DNA of 12,297 bases from Acidobacteriaceae bacterium (GCA_019245255.1 JAFARV010001014.1:1-12297); one strand, 5' to 3'. Shown: positions 1 through 7,314, numbered from the stretch's first letter. Numbers and translations: made by a program. Notes: a model not told the origin generated them from the sequence alone.

Positions 1-634
1 GAAACGCATTGCCGCTTAACATCTCGATCGGGATTAGTTTTGGATGACCGTCGACGGTTGCGGTCATTTCGACATCCTTGAATGCGATCAAGTCCTCGAA
101 AACGCTGGTGCTCTTTTGCAATTCCTGCAGCACCGGATAAGAAAACGACGTACTCTCCAAGCCGCCGGCCTTAGTGGCATACACGTCGCCCCAGACTGGA
201 GGCACTGGCTGCTCATGCCCGCTTACCCAAGTCAACATTCTCAATTGCTCAGGATTCTTTACCGGCAGACTGTCAAATAACACCTTCCTTGCGACCACGA
301 AAATGGCGGTGTTCGCCCCAATTCCGATCGCAAGCGACAAAATCGCGGTGAAGGCAAACACTGGCGCATTGCGCAGAAGACGCAGCGCGTAACGGAGATC
401 GAGCGTAATCATAGAGAAGTGCTCCTTCGGGGCATGCAACAGGATGCCGGCAACAGCTTGCATCGAAGTCAGACTGCGCTCGAAGATAGTTCCGGCATCC
501 CGGCAGCGGTCAGAGAATGCGATTGTCATCTCGCGGCCGTGCTCTTTGCGAAACTCGCTTGGATAGAGTCGCAGCAAGGCTCGAAATACGCCGAGCCGGC
601 GGTTACGTGATTTCCGGCTTCGTGGACCAGGCAT
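1..634 (-). CDS. ADOP-type MacB-like ABC transporter permease, 5' part (runs off left edge)
   Basis: Partial gene; 211 codons are visible and the 3' end lies outside the window. The start is ATG at 634-632, one base after the stop of the padR-like gene, with GGAG at 640-643 five bases upstream. Residues 1-74 form the soluble N-terminal extension typical of acidobacterial duplicated orphan permeases, with the motif LLRLYPSEFRKEHGREM and then DRCRDAG. Met75 (base 412) begins the MacB-like core: 'LDLRYALRLLRNAPVF', then a hydrophobic helix containing 'LSLAIGIGANTAIF' (about residues 92-115), then the start of the periplasmic domain. An ATG at 412 also has a good AAGGAG (422-427), so internal initiation is possible, but the conserved upstream peptide argues for 634. 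Family members are usually 800-900 residues and lack their own ATPase. They are thought to export small molecules or transmit mechanical force, but the substrate here is unknown. PadR repression is the likely control. Confidence 0.88.
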   Translation of the reverse strand, partial: MPGPRSRKSRNRRLGVFRALLRLYPSEFRKEHGREMTIAFSDRCRDAGTIFERSLTSMQAVAGILLHAPKEHFSMITLDLRYALRLLRNAPVFAFTAILSLAIGIGANTAIFVVARKVLFDSLPVKNPEQLRMLTWVSGHEQPVPPVWGDVYATKAGGLESTSFSYPVLQELQKSTSVFEDLIAFKDVEMTATVDGHPKLIPIEMLSGNAF

Positions 635-635
635 T

Positions 636-1013
636 CTAGCTCCGCTTCGGCAACAAACCGCTGGCGCGTGCGTCCGCGAGAAGCCTCTCTAAACGGCGCG
701 CTTCCGCTATCGCCACCAGCTTGCCCAAACGCGTCAAAGCATAATAGCGGCGACGCTCGTCATGATTCTGAGGATCCGGCCGCTCTGATGATTCCTCGAT
801 AAGGCCCTGCTCAAGAAGCCGCTTGATCGAGGCATACAAGCTGCTCGGGCTTAAACGTAAGGCTCCGTTTGTGCGCTCGGCGACATCCTGCATAACGGAG
901 TAGCCGTGGCGTTCCCGGTCGGCGAGCGAGACCAGAATGTGGAATGTGTCCCGATGCAGAGGAAGAAAGGACTCGGGCGCCGGATCGTCCGAGGGTTGGC
1001 GGCGCGGTGACAT
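636..1013 (-). CDS. PadR family transcriptional regulator
   Basis: A 125-aa winged-helix DNA-binding protein. Residues 20-50 hold the first helices (HRDTFHILVSLAD, then HGYSVMQDV). Residues 51-70 contain the recognition region 'LRLSPSSLYASIKRLLEQGL', and residues 71-98 the wing 'IEESSERPDP..DERRRYYALT'. The long C-terminal helix (about 99-120) is the usual dimerisation element. Length and motifs match the PadR subgroup that precedes ADOP permeases in Acidobacteriota. Known family members repress the promoter of the adjacent transporter and release DNA on binding a small ligand; that role here is inference from context. No clear Shine-Dalgarno precedes the ATG at 1013. A TATGAT -10-like box lies only 13 nt upstream, so the transcript may be nearly leaderless. 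An imperfect dyad at 1023-1043 is a candidate self-operator. Confidence 0.93.
   Translation of the reverse strand: MSPRRQPSDDPAPESFLPLHRDTFHILVSLADRERHGYSVMQDVAERTNGALRLSPSSLYASIKRLLEQGLIEESSERPDPQNHDERRRYYALTRLGKLVAIAEARRLERLLADARASGLLPKRS
640..643 (-). promoter_or_regulatory. ribosome binding site for the ADOP permease
   Basis: GGAG lies inside the last codons of the padR-like gene, 5 nt before the ATG at 634. It supports the upstream start over the internal ATG at 412. With only one base between the PadR stop and this ATG, the two genes are probably translationally coupled. Confidence 0.6.
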
Positions 1014-1022
1014 GAAACTAGA

Positions 1023-1043
1023 CTATATCATAACTTGCTATAG
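1023..1043. promoter_or_regulatory. CTATA-N11-TATAG inverted repeat, candidate PadR operator/promoter
   Basis: The 75-bp gap upstream of padR holds an inverted repeat with 5-bp arms (CTATA at 1023-1027, TATAG at 1039-1043). Read on the minus strand it spans a TATGAT -10-like hexamer (1032-1027). No good -35 was found. Its position just before the padR ATG suggests an autoregulatory operator, but the arms are short and AT-rich, so chance is a real alternative. Confidence 0.35.
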
Positions 1044-1088
1044 CAGAAGCTGGATGAGATTCCAACGCGTCGGGCGACAGGTAAAACG

Positions 1089-2579
1089 CTAGCGCTCTGT
1101 TGAGCGATCCTCGCGGTCGGTAGAACGTGTAACCCTCGGCTTCTCGTGTCCCGACGACGTGATTCTCACCTCCGGCGCTTGCCCTGTGCATCCCGGCAGC
1201 GCTGATCCACGATAGAAGTTCAAGCCGTAGATCCAGTCGCGGTTCGTTCCCCCATCGCAAAGCCGCGCCGATTCGTGCGCGATGGCGCGCCACAGACCTC
1301 GAGCCGAAACTGCCTCGTCAAGTGCCCTATAAGCCGTCGCCTTCAGATACAATCCGCCGGCAACGATCGAGAGCACCAGCAGGTAAGGAGTCCAGGTGCG
1401 GCGTGATAGCCACACGACCAGAATTGGGACAGCAATATAGAAGAGTTGCGTTGGGCTGGGAGCCCGCAGCGACGACATCGAAACGCGTCCTTGCGCCAGC
1501 GATGGCGGCAGTATCGGCGCGAGCAGCGGAATCAAGGCAATCAGCACCGCGCAAGCGAGCAGCCACGGTGTGTACTTCTTTTCCAGCGGCTCCCTCTCAA
1601 ACGAAGCACCAACCAACGCCATTAGCGCCGGCAACAACGGCAACAGATATCCAGGCAGTTTGTTGAGCGACAAGCTGAAAAAAACCAACCCAAACACGAC
1701 CACTGCGGCAAGGAATCTGCGGCGCCTATCGAACGCCTGTTGCCGCGACCAACGGAAAAGCAGCGGCGTCCAGGGAAACACGCCCAAAAGTAAAACGGGA
1801 AGGTAGTAGTACCACGGCTGCACGTGTTGCAGCGCCGGAGAATACAGCCGCTCCAAATGATGCCGGATGAAAAACTCCTGAATGAAGGCGTACCCGTTCT
1901 CGACATAAACCGCGATATACCAAGGCAGCGCAATCACACAGCACGCCGCGATGCCGATCCACCAGCGTCGCCAGTGCGCGCGCAGAAACCACAAAAACGG
2001 TGCAGCGAGCGCGATCGGAACCAGCCCTTTCGCGAGCGTTGCGACACCTAGCGCGGCACCCGCCGCAGCAAACCTCGGATTGACAATGCGAACGTCCGGC
2101 TCATTGCGTAGGAGCGGCAACACCAGAAACACCGCCAGCGAGAAGAACACGGCAAGTGGCACATCCGTCAGGCAAAGGTCGCTGTACGCGAGCCACCCTG
2201 CAGATGTGGCCAGCGTTCCGACAGCGATTGCTGCCGATCGCGAGCCAAACTCGCGTGCGAGCAGTACGAATGACGCGACCAGAAAAGCCAGGCTGAGCAA
2301 CGCCACCGGCAACCGCGCCGACTCCTCCGGCCCGAGCCCGGCCCAGCTACCAACGGCAACCATCCAGTAAAGAAGCGGTGGTTTCTCGAACCACGGCGCT
2401 CCCCAGAGCTTCGGTGTAATGAAGCCGCCCGTCTGTGCCATGGTCCTGCCAATTGCTGCATACCTTGGTTCGTCAGGCCCAAGAAGGCCTACGCCATCGA
2501 GATTGTAAACGTACAGAGCGGCGACCCCAGCCGCTGCCGTGAGCACCGGAAGGAAGCGGCGGATCGGCGACAAATCCAA
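1089..2579 (-). CDS. ArnT/PMT-like polytopic glycosyltransferase
   Basis: About 496 aa, an integral membrane GT-C fold enzyme of the PMT_2/ArnT (GT83-like) type. These transfer a sugar from a polyprenyl-phosphate donor to lipid or protein acceptors on the outer face of the inner membrane. The first helix (about residues 9-27) is followed by the first periplasmic loop with the catalytic acidic pair 'GPDEPRYAAIG' (Asp36-Glu37) and the conserved 'WFEKPPLLYW' (63-72). A second conserved acidic site, 'DLCLTDVPLA', lies near 132-142. Some ten more hydrophobic segments follow, then a hydrophilic tail of about 60 residues rich in Arg, Thr and Ser. The frame has no ATG start: TTG at 2579 is the best candidate, with an upstream in-frame CTG as an alternative, and neither has a strong Shine-Dalgarno. 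The gene lies 63 nt after the FAD oxidoreductase gene on the same strand and could be the last gene of that transcript. The acceptor is unknown. Confidence 0.88.
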   Translation of the reverse strand: MDLSPIRRFLPVLTAAAGVAALYVYNLDGVGLLGPDEPRYAAIGRTMAQTGGFITPKLWGAPWFEKPPLLYWMVAVGSWAGLGPEESARLPVALLSLAFLVASFVLLAREFGSRSAAIAVGTLATSAGWLAYSDLCLTDVPLAVFFSLAVFLVLPLLRNEPDVRIVNPRFAAAGAALGVATLAKGLVPIALAAPFLWFLRAHWRRWWIGIAACCVIALPWYIAVYVENGYAFIQEFFIRHHLERLYSPALQHVQPWYYYLPVLLLGVFPWTPLLFRWSRQQAFDRRRRFLAAVVVFGLVFFSLSLNKLPGYLLPLLPALMALVGASFEREPLEKKYTPWLLACAVLIALIPLLAPILPPSLAQGRVSMSSLRAPSPTQLFYIAVPILVVWLSRRTWTPYLLVLSIVAGGLYLKATAYRALDEAVSARGLWRAIAHESARLCDGGTNRDWIYGLNFYRGSALPGCTGQAPEVRITSSGHEKPRVTRSTDREDRSTER

Positions 2580-2642
2580 TTCTAGATGAGGGCTGGGGCT
2601 CAGGTGTGCGAGGGCGCGCCTACGCCACGAGTCCGCCGGAAT

Positions 2643-4004
2643 CTACTCGCTGATTGATAGGTGAGCGGCGCATGGGCGGTTCTCGTCGTAAGGCCGAAAG
2701 AGATTGCCCTTGACGACACGGAACACCATTCCTGGTGCAAGAAGGCGCGGGGCAGGAGCAATCAAGTTCACCACGTTGTGGAAGGCCAGAGCGATGGCCG
2801 CATCGTGATGGCCAGCCCGATGCAGCTTCGACATGTACCAGTTCATGAGCCTCACTGCTGTGGTGCGCGGACCTTGGGTTTCGGGAATGCGCAGGTCAGC
2901 ACCTGCTGTAATCTTCCAGGGCGTATCGATGATTTGCGCAGCTGCCCGAAAGAATCGTCTGGCCAAACCATCGCAGCCGAGACGCAATGCCTTCTCGAAT
3001 GCGAGCGCCTGTTGCGCGGCTACAGACATGCCCTGGCCGTGCAACGGATTGAAGCTCGAAATCGCATCACCGAACACGACCAGACCCGCTGGAAACCCCT
3101 TGAGCCTCTCGTATCGGCGGCGCACGCTAGCCGGGAAGCGCGAAGCAAGACCCTCGCCAATGGGTTCTGCATCCTGAATTGCCTCATAAATATAGCCTGC
3201 GGACAGCGTTCGTGCGTATGCGCGGAAGCTCGCGAGATCTGTGGTTGGACCGTCGCCGAAATAAGACCACAAGGTCACCGTCCAACTATCCTTCTCTTGA
3301 GCAAGGAGGACGCCTCCACGTTTTTTACTTGGCGTTGCCGGTATAAGGGCCATCAGATCGCCATTGAGCTGTTCGGCCCGCCGGCGAAACAGGCGTGTGG
3401 TGTAGGACAGTCCAATTTCGATTCTCTCTTCCACCGGAGCTGCATAGCCCAATTCAGCAAGAAACTGTGGTGTTCGCGACCCTCTCCCAGTTGCATCCAC
3501 GATCAAGGCCGCCGGGAACTCTCCGTCATCTGTTGTCAGGCCCGTGATCCGCGCGCGATCGCTTGACGTCGTTAGCGACAGAACGCTTGTGCCGTCACGG
3601 AATTGAACATTTGCGATTCCTTTCACCCGCCTGCGAACGCAGTCTTCAAGCAGCGGTCGGCTCATCAGAATTCCGTTGCCCCCGCTTTTGCAACGAGCCA
3701 GAGGGGCGCCCTCAAAAAAACGCCGGCTTTTGTTCGCGAGATCGCCGCAGACCGCGCCCAACTCGACCAGCTCCTTCGAGAGATTTGGAAACAGCGCTTC
3801 GAGCGCCCGCCCTCCGCTCGCCAGCAGGCCATGCGTGTGGCGGCCCTGTGGCACTCCCTTTCGTTGTGCGGAAGTTTCGGGCAACCGATCACGTTCGAAG
3901 ACTACTACCTGCCGAAAATGATTGGAAAGTACGCGCGCCGCCAGCAATCCACTCATGCTGGCGCCGATGACAATAGCTCGTTCAGAAATCGAATCGTTCG
4001 ACAT
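2643..4004 (-). CDS. FAD-dependent oxidoreductase/monooxygenase (UbiH-like superfamily)
   Basis: 453 aa from ATG 4004. A longer ATG at 4052 exists, but it would overlap the upstream small gene and lacks a ribosome site, whereas 4004 has GAGGA 8 nt upstream. The N-terminal Rossmann motif is 'AIVIGASMSGLLAARVL' (from about residue 10) followed by 'VVVFERD'. Then come 'RKGVPQGRHTHGLL' and, near residue 155, 'LIVDATGRGSRTP'. The FAD-ribityl motif 'VVFGDAISSFNPLHGQGMS' lies around residue 310. The GASxxG form of the dinucleotide motif and the GVPQGRH block are characteristic of a large soil-bacterial group of class A-like flavin monooxygenases and oxidoreductases. There is no transmembrane segment or signal peptide, so it is probably cytoplasmic or peripheral. 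The substrate is unknown; the neighbours suggest it acts in the same small-molecule pathway as the Gfo/Idh dehydrogenase and the hydrolase. Halogenase or geranylgeranyl-reductase-like activity cannot be excluded. Confidence 0.9.
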   Translation of the reverse strand: MSNDSISERAIVIGASMSGLLAARVLSNHFRQVVVFERDRLPETSAQRKGVPQGRHTHGLLASGGRALEALFPNLSKELVELGAVCGDLANKSRRFFEGAPLARCKSGGNGILMSRPLLEDCVRRRVKGIANVQFRDGTSVLSLTTSSDRARITGLTTDDGEFPAALIVDATGRGSRTPQFLAELGYAAPVEERIEIGLSYTTRLFRRRAEQLNGDLMALIPATPSKKRGGVLLAQEKDSWTVTLWSYFGDGPTTDLASFRAYARTLSAGYIYEAIQDAEPIGEGLASRFPASVRRRYERLKGFPAGLVVFGDAISSFNPLHGQGMSVAAQQALAFEKALRLGCDGLARRFFRAAAQIIDTPWKITAGADLRIPETQGPRTTAVRLMNWYMSKLHRAGHHDAAIALAFHNVVNLIAPAPRLLAPGMVFRVVKGNLFRPYDENRPCAAHLSISE

Positions 4005-4012
4005 CTTTCCTA

Positions 4013-4017
4013 TCCTC
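4013..4017 (-). promoter_or_regulatory. ribosome binding site fixing the FAD oxidoreductase start
   Basis: GAGGA overlaps the stop codon of the 66-aa gene (TGAGGA) and sits 8 nt before the ATG at 4004. It decides for this start rather than the ATG at 4052. Confidence 0.65.
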
Positions 4018-4216
4018 ACGGGAGGCAATTCGTGCGCCAAGTACGCGCGCATAGACCGTCATCGTTGCTCCCGGTCACGGCGGATTCCGCGTCTTGGGTC
4101 AGTAGCGCAATCGCTAATGCCGTCAAATGGAAGCACAATACAAACAGAACGCTTGCCAGCTTGTAGTTGTCCGATGATGTGGACCGGTTTCGGTCCCTTG
4201 CTGATTTCTTCATCAT
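4016..4216 (-). CDS. small single-pass membrane protein of unknown function (66 aa)
   Basis: I do not recognise a family. The protein has a basic N terminus (MMKKSARDRNR), then one hydrophobic segment at about residues 20-41 (YKLASVLFVLCFHLTALAIALL), then a short tail with two cysteines near the C terminus. Several features make it a likely real gene. Its ATG overlaps the hydrolase stop as ATGA (4216-4213). AGGAGA stands 6 nt upstream. Its stop is 11 nt before the FAD oxidoreductase ATG and contributes to that gene's ribosome site. The positive-inside rule predicts a cytoplasmic N terminus and a short periplasmic tail; an uncleaved signal anchor is the simplest reading. It could anchor or modulate the neighbouring enzymes, which is inference only. 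A chance ORF in a spacer is the alternative. Confidence 0.6.
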   Translation of the reverse strand: MMKKSARDRNRSTSSDNYKLASVLFVLCFHLTALAIALLTQDAESAVTGSNDDGLCARTWRTNCLP

Positions 4217-5139
4217 GCTCTTTCTCCTGATTTAATGTGTCCTGCTGAGGCTAACGCCCCGTTACAGGCTTGGAACTCGAACTTAGAACGAAGGAAAGCA
4301 CCGATGTTCCCATCCACCTCCTGCAGGTGCCTCATCTCATAAACCGCCGATTTCGGTGCGATCTGCACCAGCTCGCAGTTCGGCAAGCATTGCGCAATGC
4401 GGCGTGCGTACCCGAATGGATGAATCGGGTCTCCTTCCGCCGCCAGGATCACTGCGGGACAATCCACTCGCGCCAGATCCCGTTCGAGATCATCGAGACA
4501 TTTCGAAAACGGCAGAAGCTGTAAGTAAGCGATCGACGAAGCCCGGCACTCCGGACGGCTAAGGACAGACAGTATGTGTCCACGAATGCTCCTGGCCGAG
4601 TCAGAGCAGACCTCCTCGATGGCCCGAAAAATCCGGCTTCGTGCAAGCGCCTCGTCGGCCGAGGATCGCCAATCCTCTTCGGCCAGGAGAGTCGCCACCA
4701 GGACAAGAGCTTCGCGCGCTGGAAGGCTCATTGCGCTTTCCGCCCACGCCGGCCGCGAAAGGATGAGTGCCATGCAAGCGTGCGGCCGGTTAACCGCGAA
4801 CCGGAGAGCGACAGCCGCTCCCATGGAGATGCCTCCCACTACCGCTTGGCAAATTTCGAGATGATCGAGCAGCGCCTCCAGATCGCGCGCCAGCGTTGCA
4901 ATCGAGAGCTCTTTCACCGGTCCGAGTTCACTTTGCCCATGGCCGCGAAAGTCGAGGTGAACGATGCTCAACGCTTCTTCAGAAATGCCAGTACGTTCCG
5001 GATGAAGAAATCGAGCGGGTTGCCCAACGTCGCCGCCAATTCCGTGCAGAAAAACCATCACCGGATGCGAAGACTCTTCAGGCGCTGGCCCTCGGTACAT
5101 GTAGTGCAACTTAACGCCGGAGCTGTGATAGTAAGGCAT
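4213..5139 (-). CDS. alpha/beta-fold hydrolase
   Basis: 308 aa with a complete alpha/beta hydrolase signature. The oxyanion-hole motif is 'VFLHGIGGD' (His32-Gly33), followed by 'LDFRGHGQS' (62-70). The nucleophile elbow is 'VVGGISMGAA' (Ser105), the likely catalytic acid Asp237 lies in 'AAEGDPIHPF', and the likely catalytic His271 is in 'MRHLQEV'. The usual 'GH' before the histidine is replaced by 'RH'. The region from about 130 to 210 would be the cap domain, which sets specificity. There is no signal peptide, so it is predicted to be cytoplasmic. Family members include esterases, lactonases, C-C bond hydrolases and epoxide hydrolases; sequence alone does not choose between them. AGGA lies 5 nt before the ATG at 5139, the gap to the upstream isomerase gene is 18 nt, and the stop overlaps the next start by 4 nt (ATGA). 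It is therefore mid-operon. Confidence 0.9.
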   Translation of the reverse strand: MPYYHSSGVKLHYMYRGPAPEESSHPVMVFLHGIGGDVGQPARFLHPERTGISEEALSIVHLDFRGHGQSELGPVKELSIATLARDLEALLDHLEICQAVVGGISMGAAVALRFAVNRPHACMALILSRPAWAESAMSLPAREALVLVATLLAEEDWRSSADEALARSRIFRAIEEVCSDSARSIRGHILSVLSRPECRASSIAYLQLLPFSKCLDDLERDLARVDCPAVILAAEGDPIHPFGYARRIAQCLPNCELVQIAPKSAVYEMRHLQEVDGNIGAFLRSKFEFQACNGALASAGHIKSGERA

Positions 5140-5157
5140 ACGTTCCTAGGGCCGCAA

Positions 5158-6111
5158 TCAAACTGAGATAGCGACTGAAAATGTCTCCATTGACTTGCGC
5201 ACGAAGGCGATCGATGCTGGAACCTGCTCTTCATCGAGGCCATGCAGAATAAACGGTAAGCGCTGTCTTGCTTTGGCCCGCGCCAGCACTGCCGGCGTAT
5301 GCAGAAGAGCTTCTACGTAATGTCTATATGGCAAAATGCCGGCACCCGCGGCGGTGTGAACATAATGTTCAACGCAGCCATTGCCTGGCAAAGCGCGGGC
5401 CGGATCGCTAATGTCCTTCGCATGCGCCACGCTGATGTGTTCGCCTAATCGCGCCAGCGCATCGTCAATCACGTTCGGGTGCGCGCGTGGATCGACGGGC
5501 GGCTTATAGAGGTTTGCCGCGTCCAGAATGATCGAAAGGGAATGGCCAACCGAACCGAGTTCTCTCAACACGCGTTCAGCCCTTAATGCATCGGATACAA
5601 CATTCGCCGTCTCCGGCTCAATCCCCAACCGCACCCCATATCGCGACGCGATGCGACAGGCTTCGCGCAAACCATCGAGCATCTCGAGCCAGGCCTCATT
5701 TGTGTCGTTGTCAGGGTGGTGTGCCCACATATCCGCTTCATTCCTCGTACCAGTGCACAGGGTCAACAAGTCGCAACCGACCGACATAGCTGCCTCGGCC
5801 TGCGCAGGCAGGAGCGCCAATCCACGCTCGCGTGCCAGCGGCTCAATCAAATTGAAGGTGGCAGAAATGGCGGCGATCCGAACCCCTGACCTGCGCGTGG
5901 CCTGCCTAACAGCGCGGCTCGTTTCGACTGGCACCTTTTCCGGCAGACTCGTCAAGCCAGGCACACAGGCCCAGTTCCACTGTGTGCAACTGACGCCGTA
6001 ACACGCCATCGCTTCGAACACGCCATCAATGCTCGGCCTCTGGAAAGTCTTCGTAAAAATGCCAAGCTCCAGGACATCGTCAGGCTGAAGAAAGCGCGAT
6101 TGAGTCTCCAT
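5158..6111 (-). CDS. sugar phosphate isomerase/epimerase-like TIM-barrel protein (AP endonuclease 2 superfamily)
   Basis: 317 aa, xylose-isomerase-like TIM barrel. It opens with 'LELGIFTKTF' (strand 1). Metal-ligand candidates follow family spacing: Glu165 in 'RLGIEPET', Asp197 in 'IILDAANL' and His230 in 'VAHAKD'. A glycine turn, 'AAGAGILPYRHYVEAL' (254-269), precedes the last strand. At the position where many relatives have a fourth metal-binding Glu, this protein reads 'FILHGLDEEQV' (His290), so the site may be atypical. Relatives isomerise or epimerise sugars and keto-sugars or act on inosose, normally in the cytoplasm. The gene follows the Gfo/Idh gene after 10 nt, with TAGGAG overlapping that gene's stop 7 nt before ATG 6111. 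Such dehydrogenase plus TIM-barrel pairs are common in inositol-type and 3-keto-sugar pathways. The specific reaction is unknown. Confidence 0.88.
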   Translation of the reverse strand: METQSRFLQPDDVLELGIFTKTFQRPSIDGVFEAMACYGVSCTQWNWACVPGLTSLPEKVPVETSRAVRQATRRSGVRIAAISATFNLIEPLARERGLALLPAQAEAAMSVGCDLLTLCTGTRNEADMWAHHPDNDTNEAWLEMLDGLREACRIASRYGVRLGIEPETANVVSDALRAERVLRELGSVGHSLSIILDAANLYKPPVDPRAHPNVIDDALARLGEHISVAHAKDISDPARALPGNGCVEHYVHTAAGAGILPYRHYVEALLHTPAVLARAKARQRLPFILHGLDEEQVPASIAFVRKSMETFSVAISV

Positions 6112-6121
6112 GCTTTCGCTC

Positions 6122-7300
6122 CTACCCGACAGCGGCCAGCTCGCGACCGATTACATATGGGCTGCCAACGTCGCCAGCCACAGATTCAACTTCAACCCAT
6201 TCCCCGCCGTGCAGCGAACTGTAGGATGCGGCCGCCATGGCCTTGACACAGGCAATCCCATCTTCTAAGCCGGCGTTAGCCTGCGGCGAGCCGGTCAAGA
6301 TCGAACGTGCCAGCGCCTCGAGTTGCAATCGAAACGTATGGCAATCCTGCGCATCCGGACTGCGAAACTCCTTCGCGGATGCGCTGTAGATGCGAGTGTT
6401 CTCGCGCTGAAACCAAACGTATGGATAGGAACAAGTAACATGCCCACCTGAGCAATGCACTTCGAAGCCCTCCTCAAACTCACCCGCGCGAGGCAACAGA
6501 AGCAAGCACTGCCCGTTCGAGCCGTTGAGAAAACGAAGCTCGATCCACCACGCGTGCCCACGCGCCAAAGCCGGTGAGCCGTCTGCGTGAACACTGACTT
6601 CGCGATACGCTGCGCGCACGGCTGAAATGGGTCCCACTAGATAGCGAGCTAAGTCCAGCAGATGAGGACTGTGCGTAACGATGTCATAGAGTCTCTTGTC
6701 GGTTAACTTCCAGTCAGGACCCTCCGGCCGAACAACGTGCGCTCCTGGCGCCACTGCAGGAGGGAACTTATTCACCTGCGTTACCGAATGGCGAAAAGTA
6801 CTGTCGTAATAGTGGCTCCGATAGGAGATGACTTCGCCGCCTTCTTCGCGGAGGAATTTCTTTGTGGCGCGCACCCCCGGAAGGAATCGCCGGTTGCATC
6901 CGACCGCAAGAACTGTGTCCCTGGTAACCGAATGCCGCAGGCTTTCACATTCTTCAACCGAGATTCCAAGCGGTTTCTCCACCAATACATGTTTCCCGGC
7001 GCCCAGCGCCTTCCGGACCAACGGCACATGAAGGCGATCGTGGACAGCGATTACGACGAGCTGAACTTTCGGATCATTCAGCAAATCGTCGGCGTCTGGA
7101 TAGGCGCGTGCCGGCCTAAGGCGGTTCTTCACTTCGGTCAATAAGACTTCGTCGCGGTCAGCAATCGCTTGCAATTCAATATTCGCGGCTTTCGCGATAG
7201 CATCCACGTGGGCATTCAGCGTAATTGGGCCGCACCCAATCACGCCTACGCGGATTCGCTCTGAACATTTCGTCGTGGCGCTCATCTCAAACTGGCGCAC
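6122..7300 (-). CDS. Gfo/Idh/MocA family NAD(P)-dependent oxidoreductase
   Basis: About 392 aa from GTG 7300. The N-terminal Rossmann fold has 'RVGVIGCGPIT' (Gly22-x-Gly24), then 'LQAIADRD', 'VQLVVIAVHDRLH' and the hallmark 'HVLVEKPLG' (Lys109). 'AVGCNRRFLPG' follows, then the C-terminal domain with 'THSPHLLDLARYL' (His213). The Asp four residues before that His in many members appears to be Thr here. The start choice rests on AAGGAGG at 7308-7314, 7 nt before GTG. An in-frame ATG at 7345 has no such site, and ATG 7285 lies too far downstream. Family enzymes oxidise or reduce hydroxyl groups of sugars, cyclitols and related compounds with a nicotinamide cofactor in the cytoplasm. It is the first gene of the minus-strand operon, divergent from hrpB. 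Substrate unknown. Confidence 0.9.
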   Translation of the reverse strand: MRQFEMSATTKCSERIRVGVIGCGPITLNAHVDAIAKAANIELQAIADRDEVLLTEVKNRLRPARAYPDADDLLNDPKVQLVVIAVHDRLHVPLVRKALGAGKHVLVEKPLGISVEECESLRHSVTRDTVLAVGCNRRFLPGVRATKKFLREEGGEVISYRSHYYDSTFRHSVTQVNKFPPAVAPGAHVVRPEGPDWKLTDKRLYDIVTHSPHLLDLARYLVGPISAVRAAYREVSVHADGSPALARGHAWWIELRFLNGSNGQCLLLLPRAGEFEEGFEVHCSGGHVTCSYPYVWFQRENTRIYSASAKEFRSPDAQDCHTFRLQLEALARSILTGSPQANAGLEDGIACVKAMAAASYSSLHGGEWVEVESVAGDVGSPYVIGRELAAVG

Positions 7301-7307
7301 ATGTACG

Positions 7308-7314
7308 CCTCCTT
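7308..7314 (-). promoter_or_regulatory. strong ribosome binding site for the Gfo/Idh gene (GTG start)
   Basis: AAGGAGG lies on the minus strand 7 nt before GTG 7300-7298. This near-perfect Shine-Dalgarno decides for GTG over the upstream ATG at 7345. Confidence 0.7.

Noticed and set aside
2661..3566. 301-codon ORF on the plus strand opposite the FAD oxidoreductase gene
   Set aside because: Its translation shows no recognisable domain, while the minus strand encodes clear FAD motifs. It is an antisense shadow typical of GC-rich DNA.
3603..4166. 187-codon plus-strand ORF
   Set aside because: Lies antisense to the FAD gene and the small membrane gene; composition is rich in Arg, Ser and Pro with no motif or ribosome site.
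4576..5166. 196-codon plus-strand ORF
   Set aside because: Antisense to the complete alpha/beta hydrolase gene; no family features.
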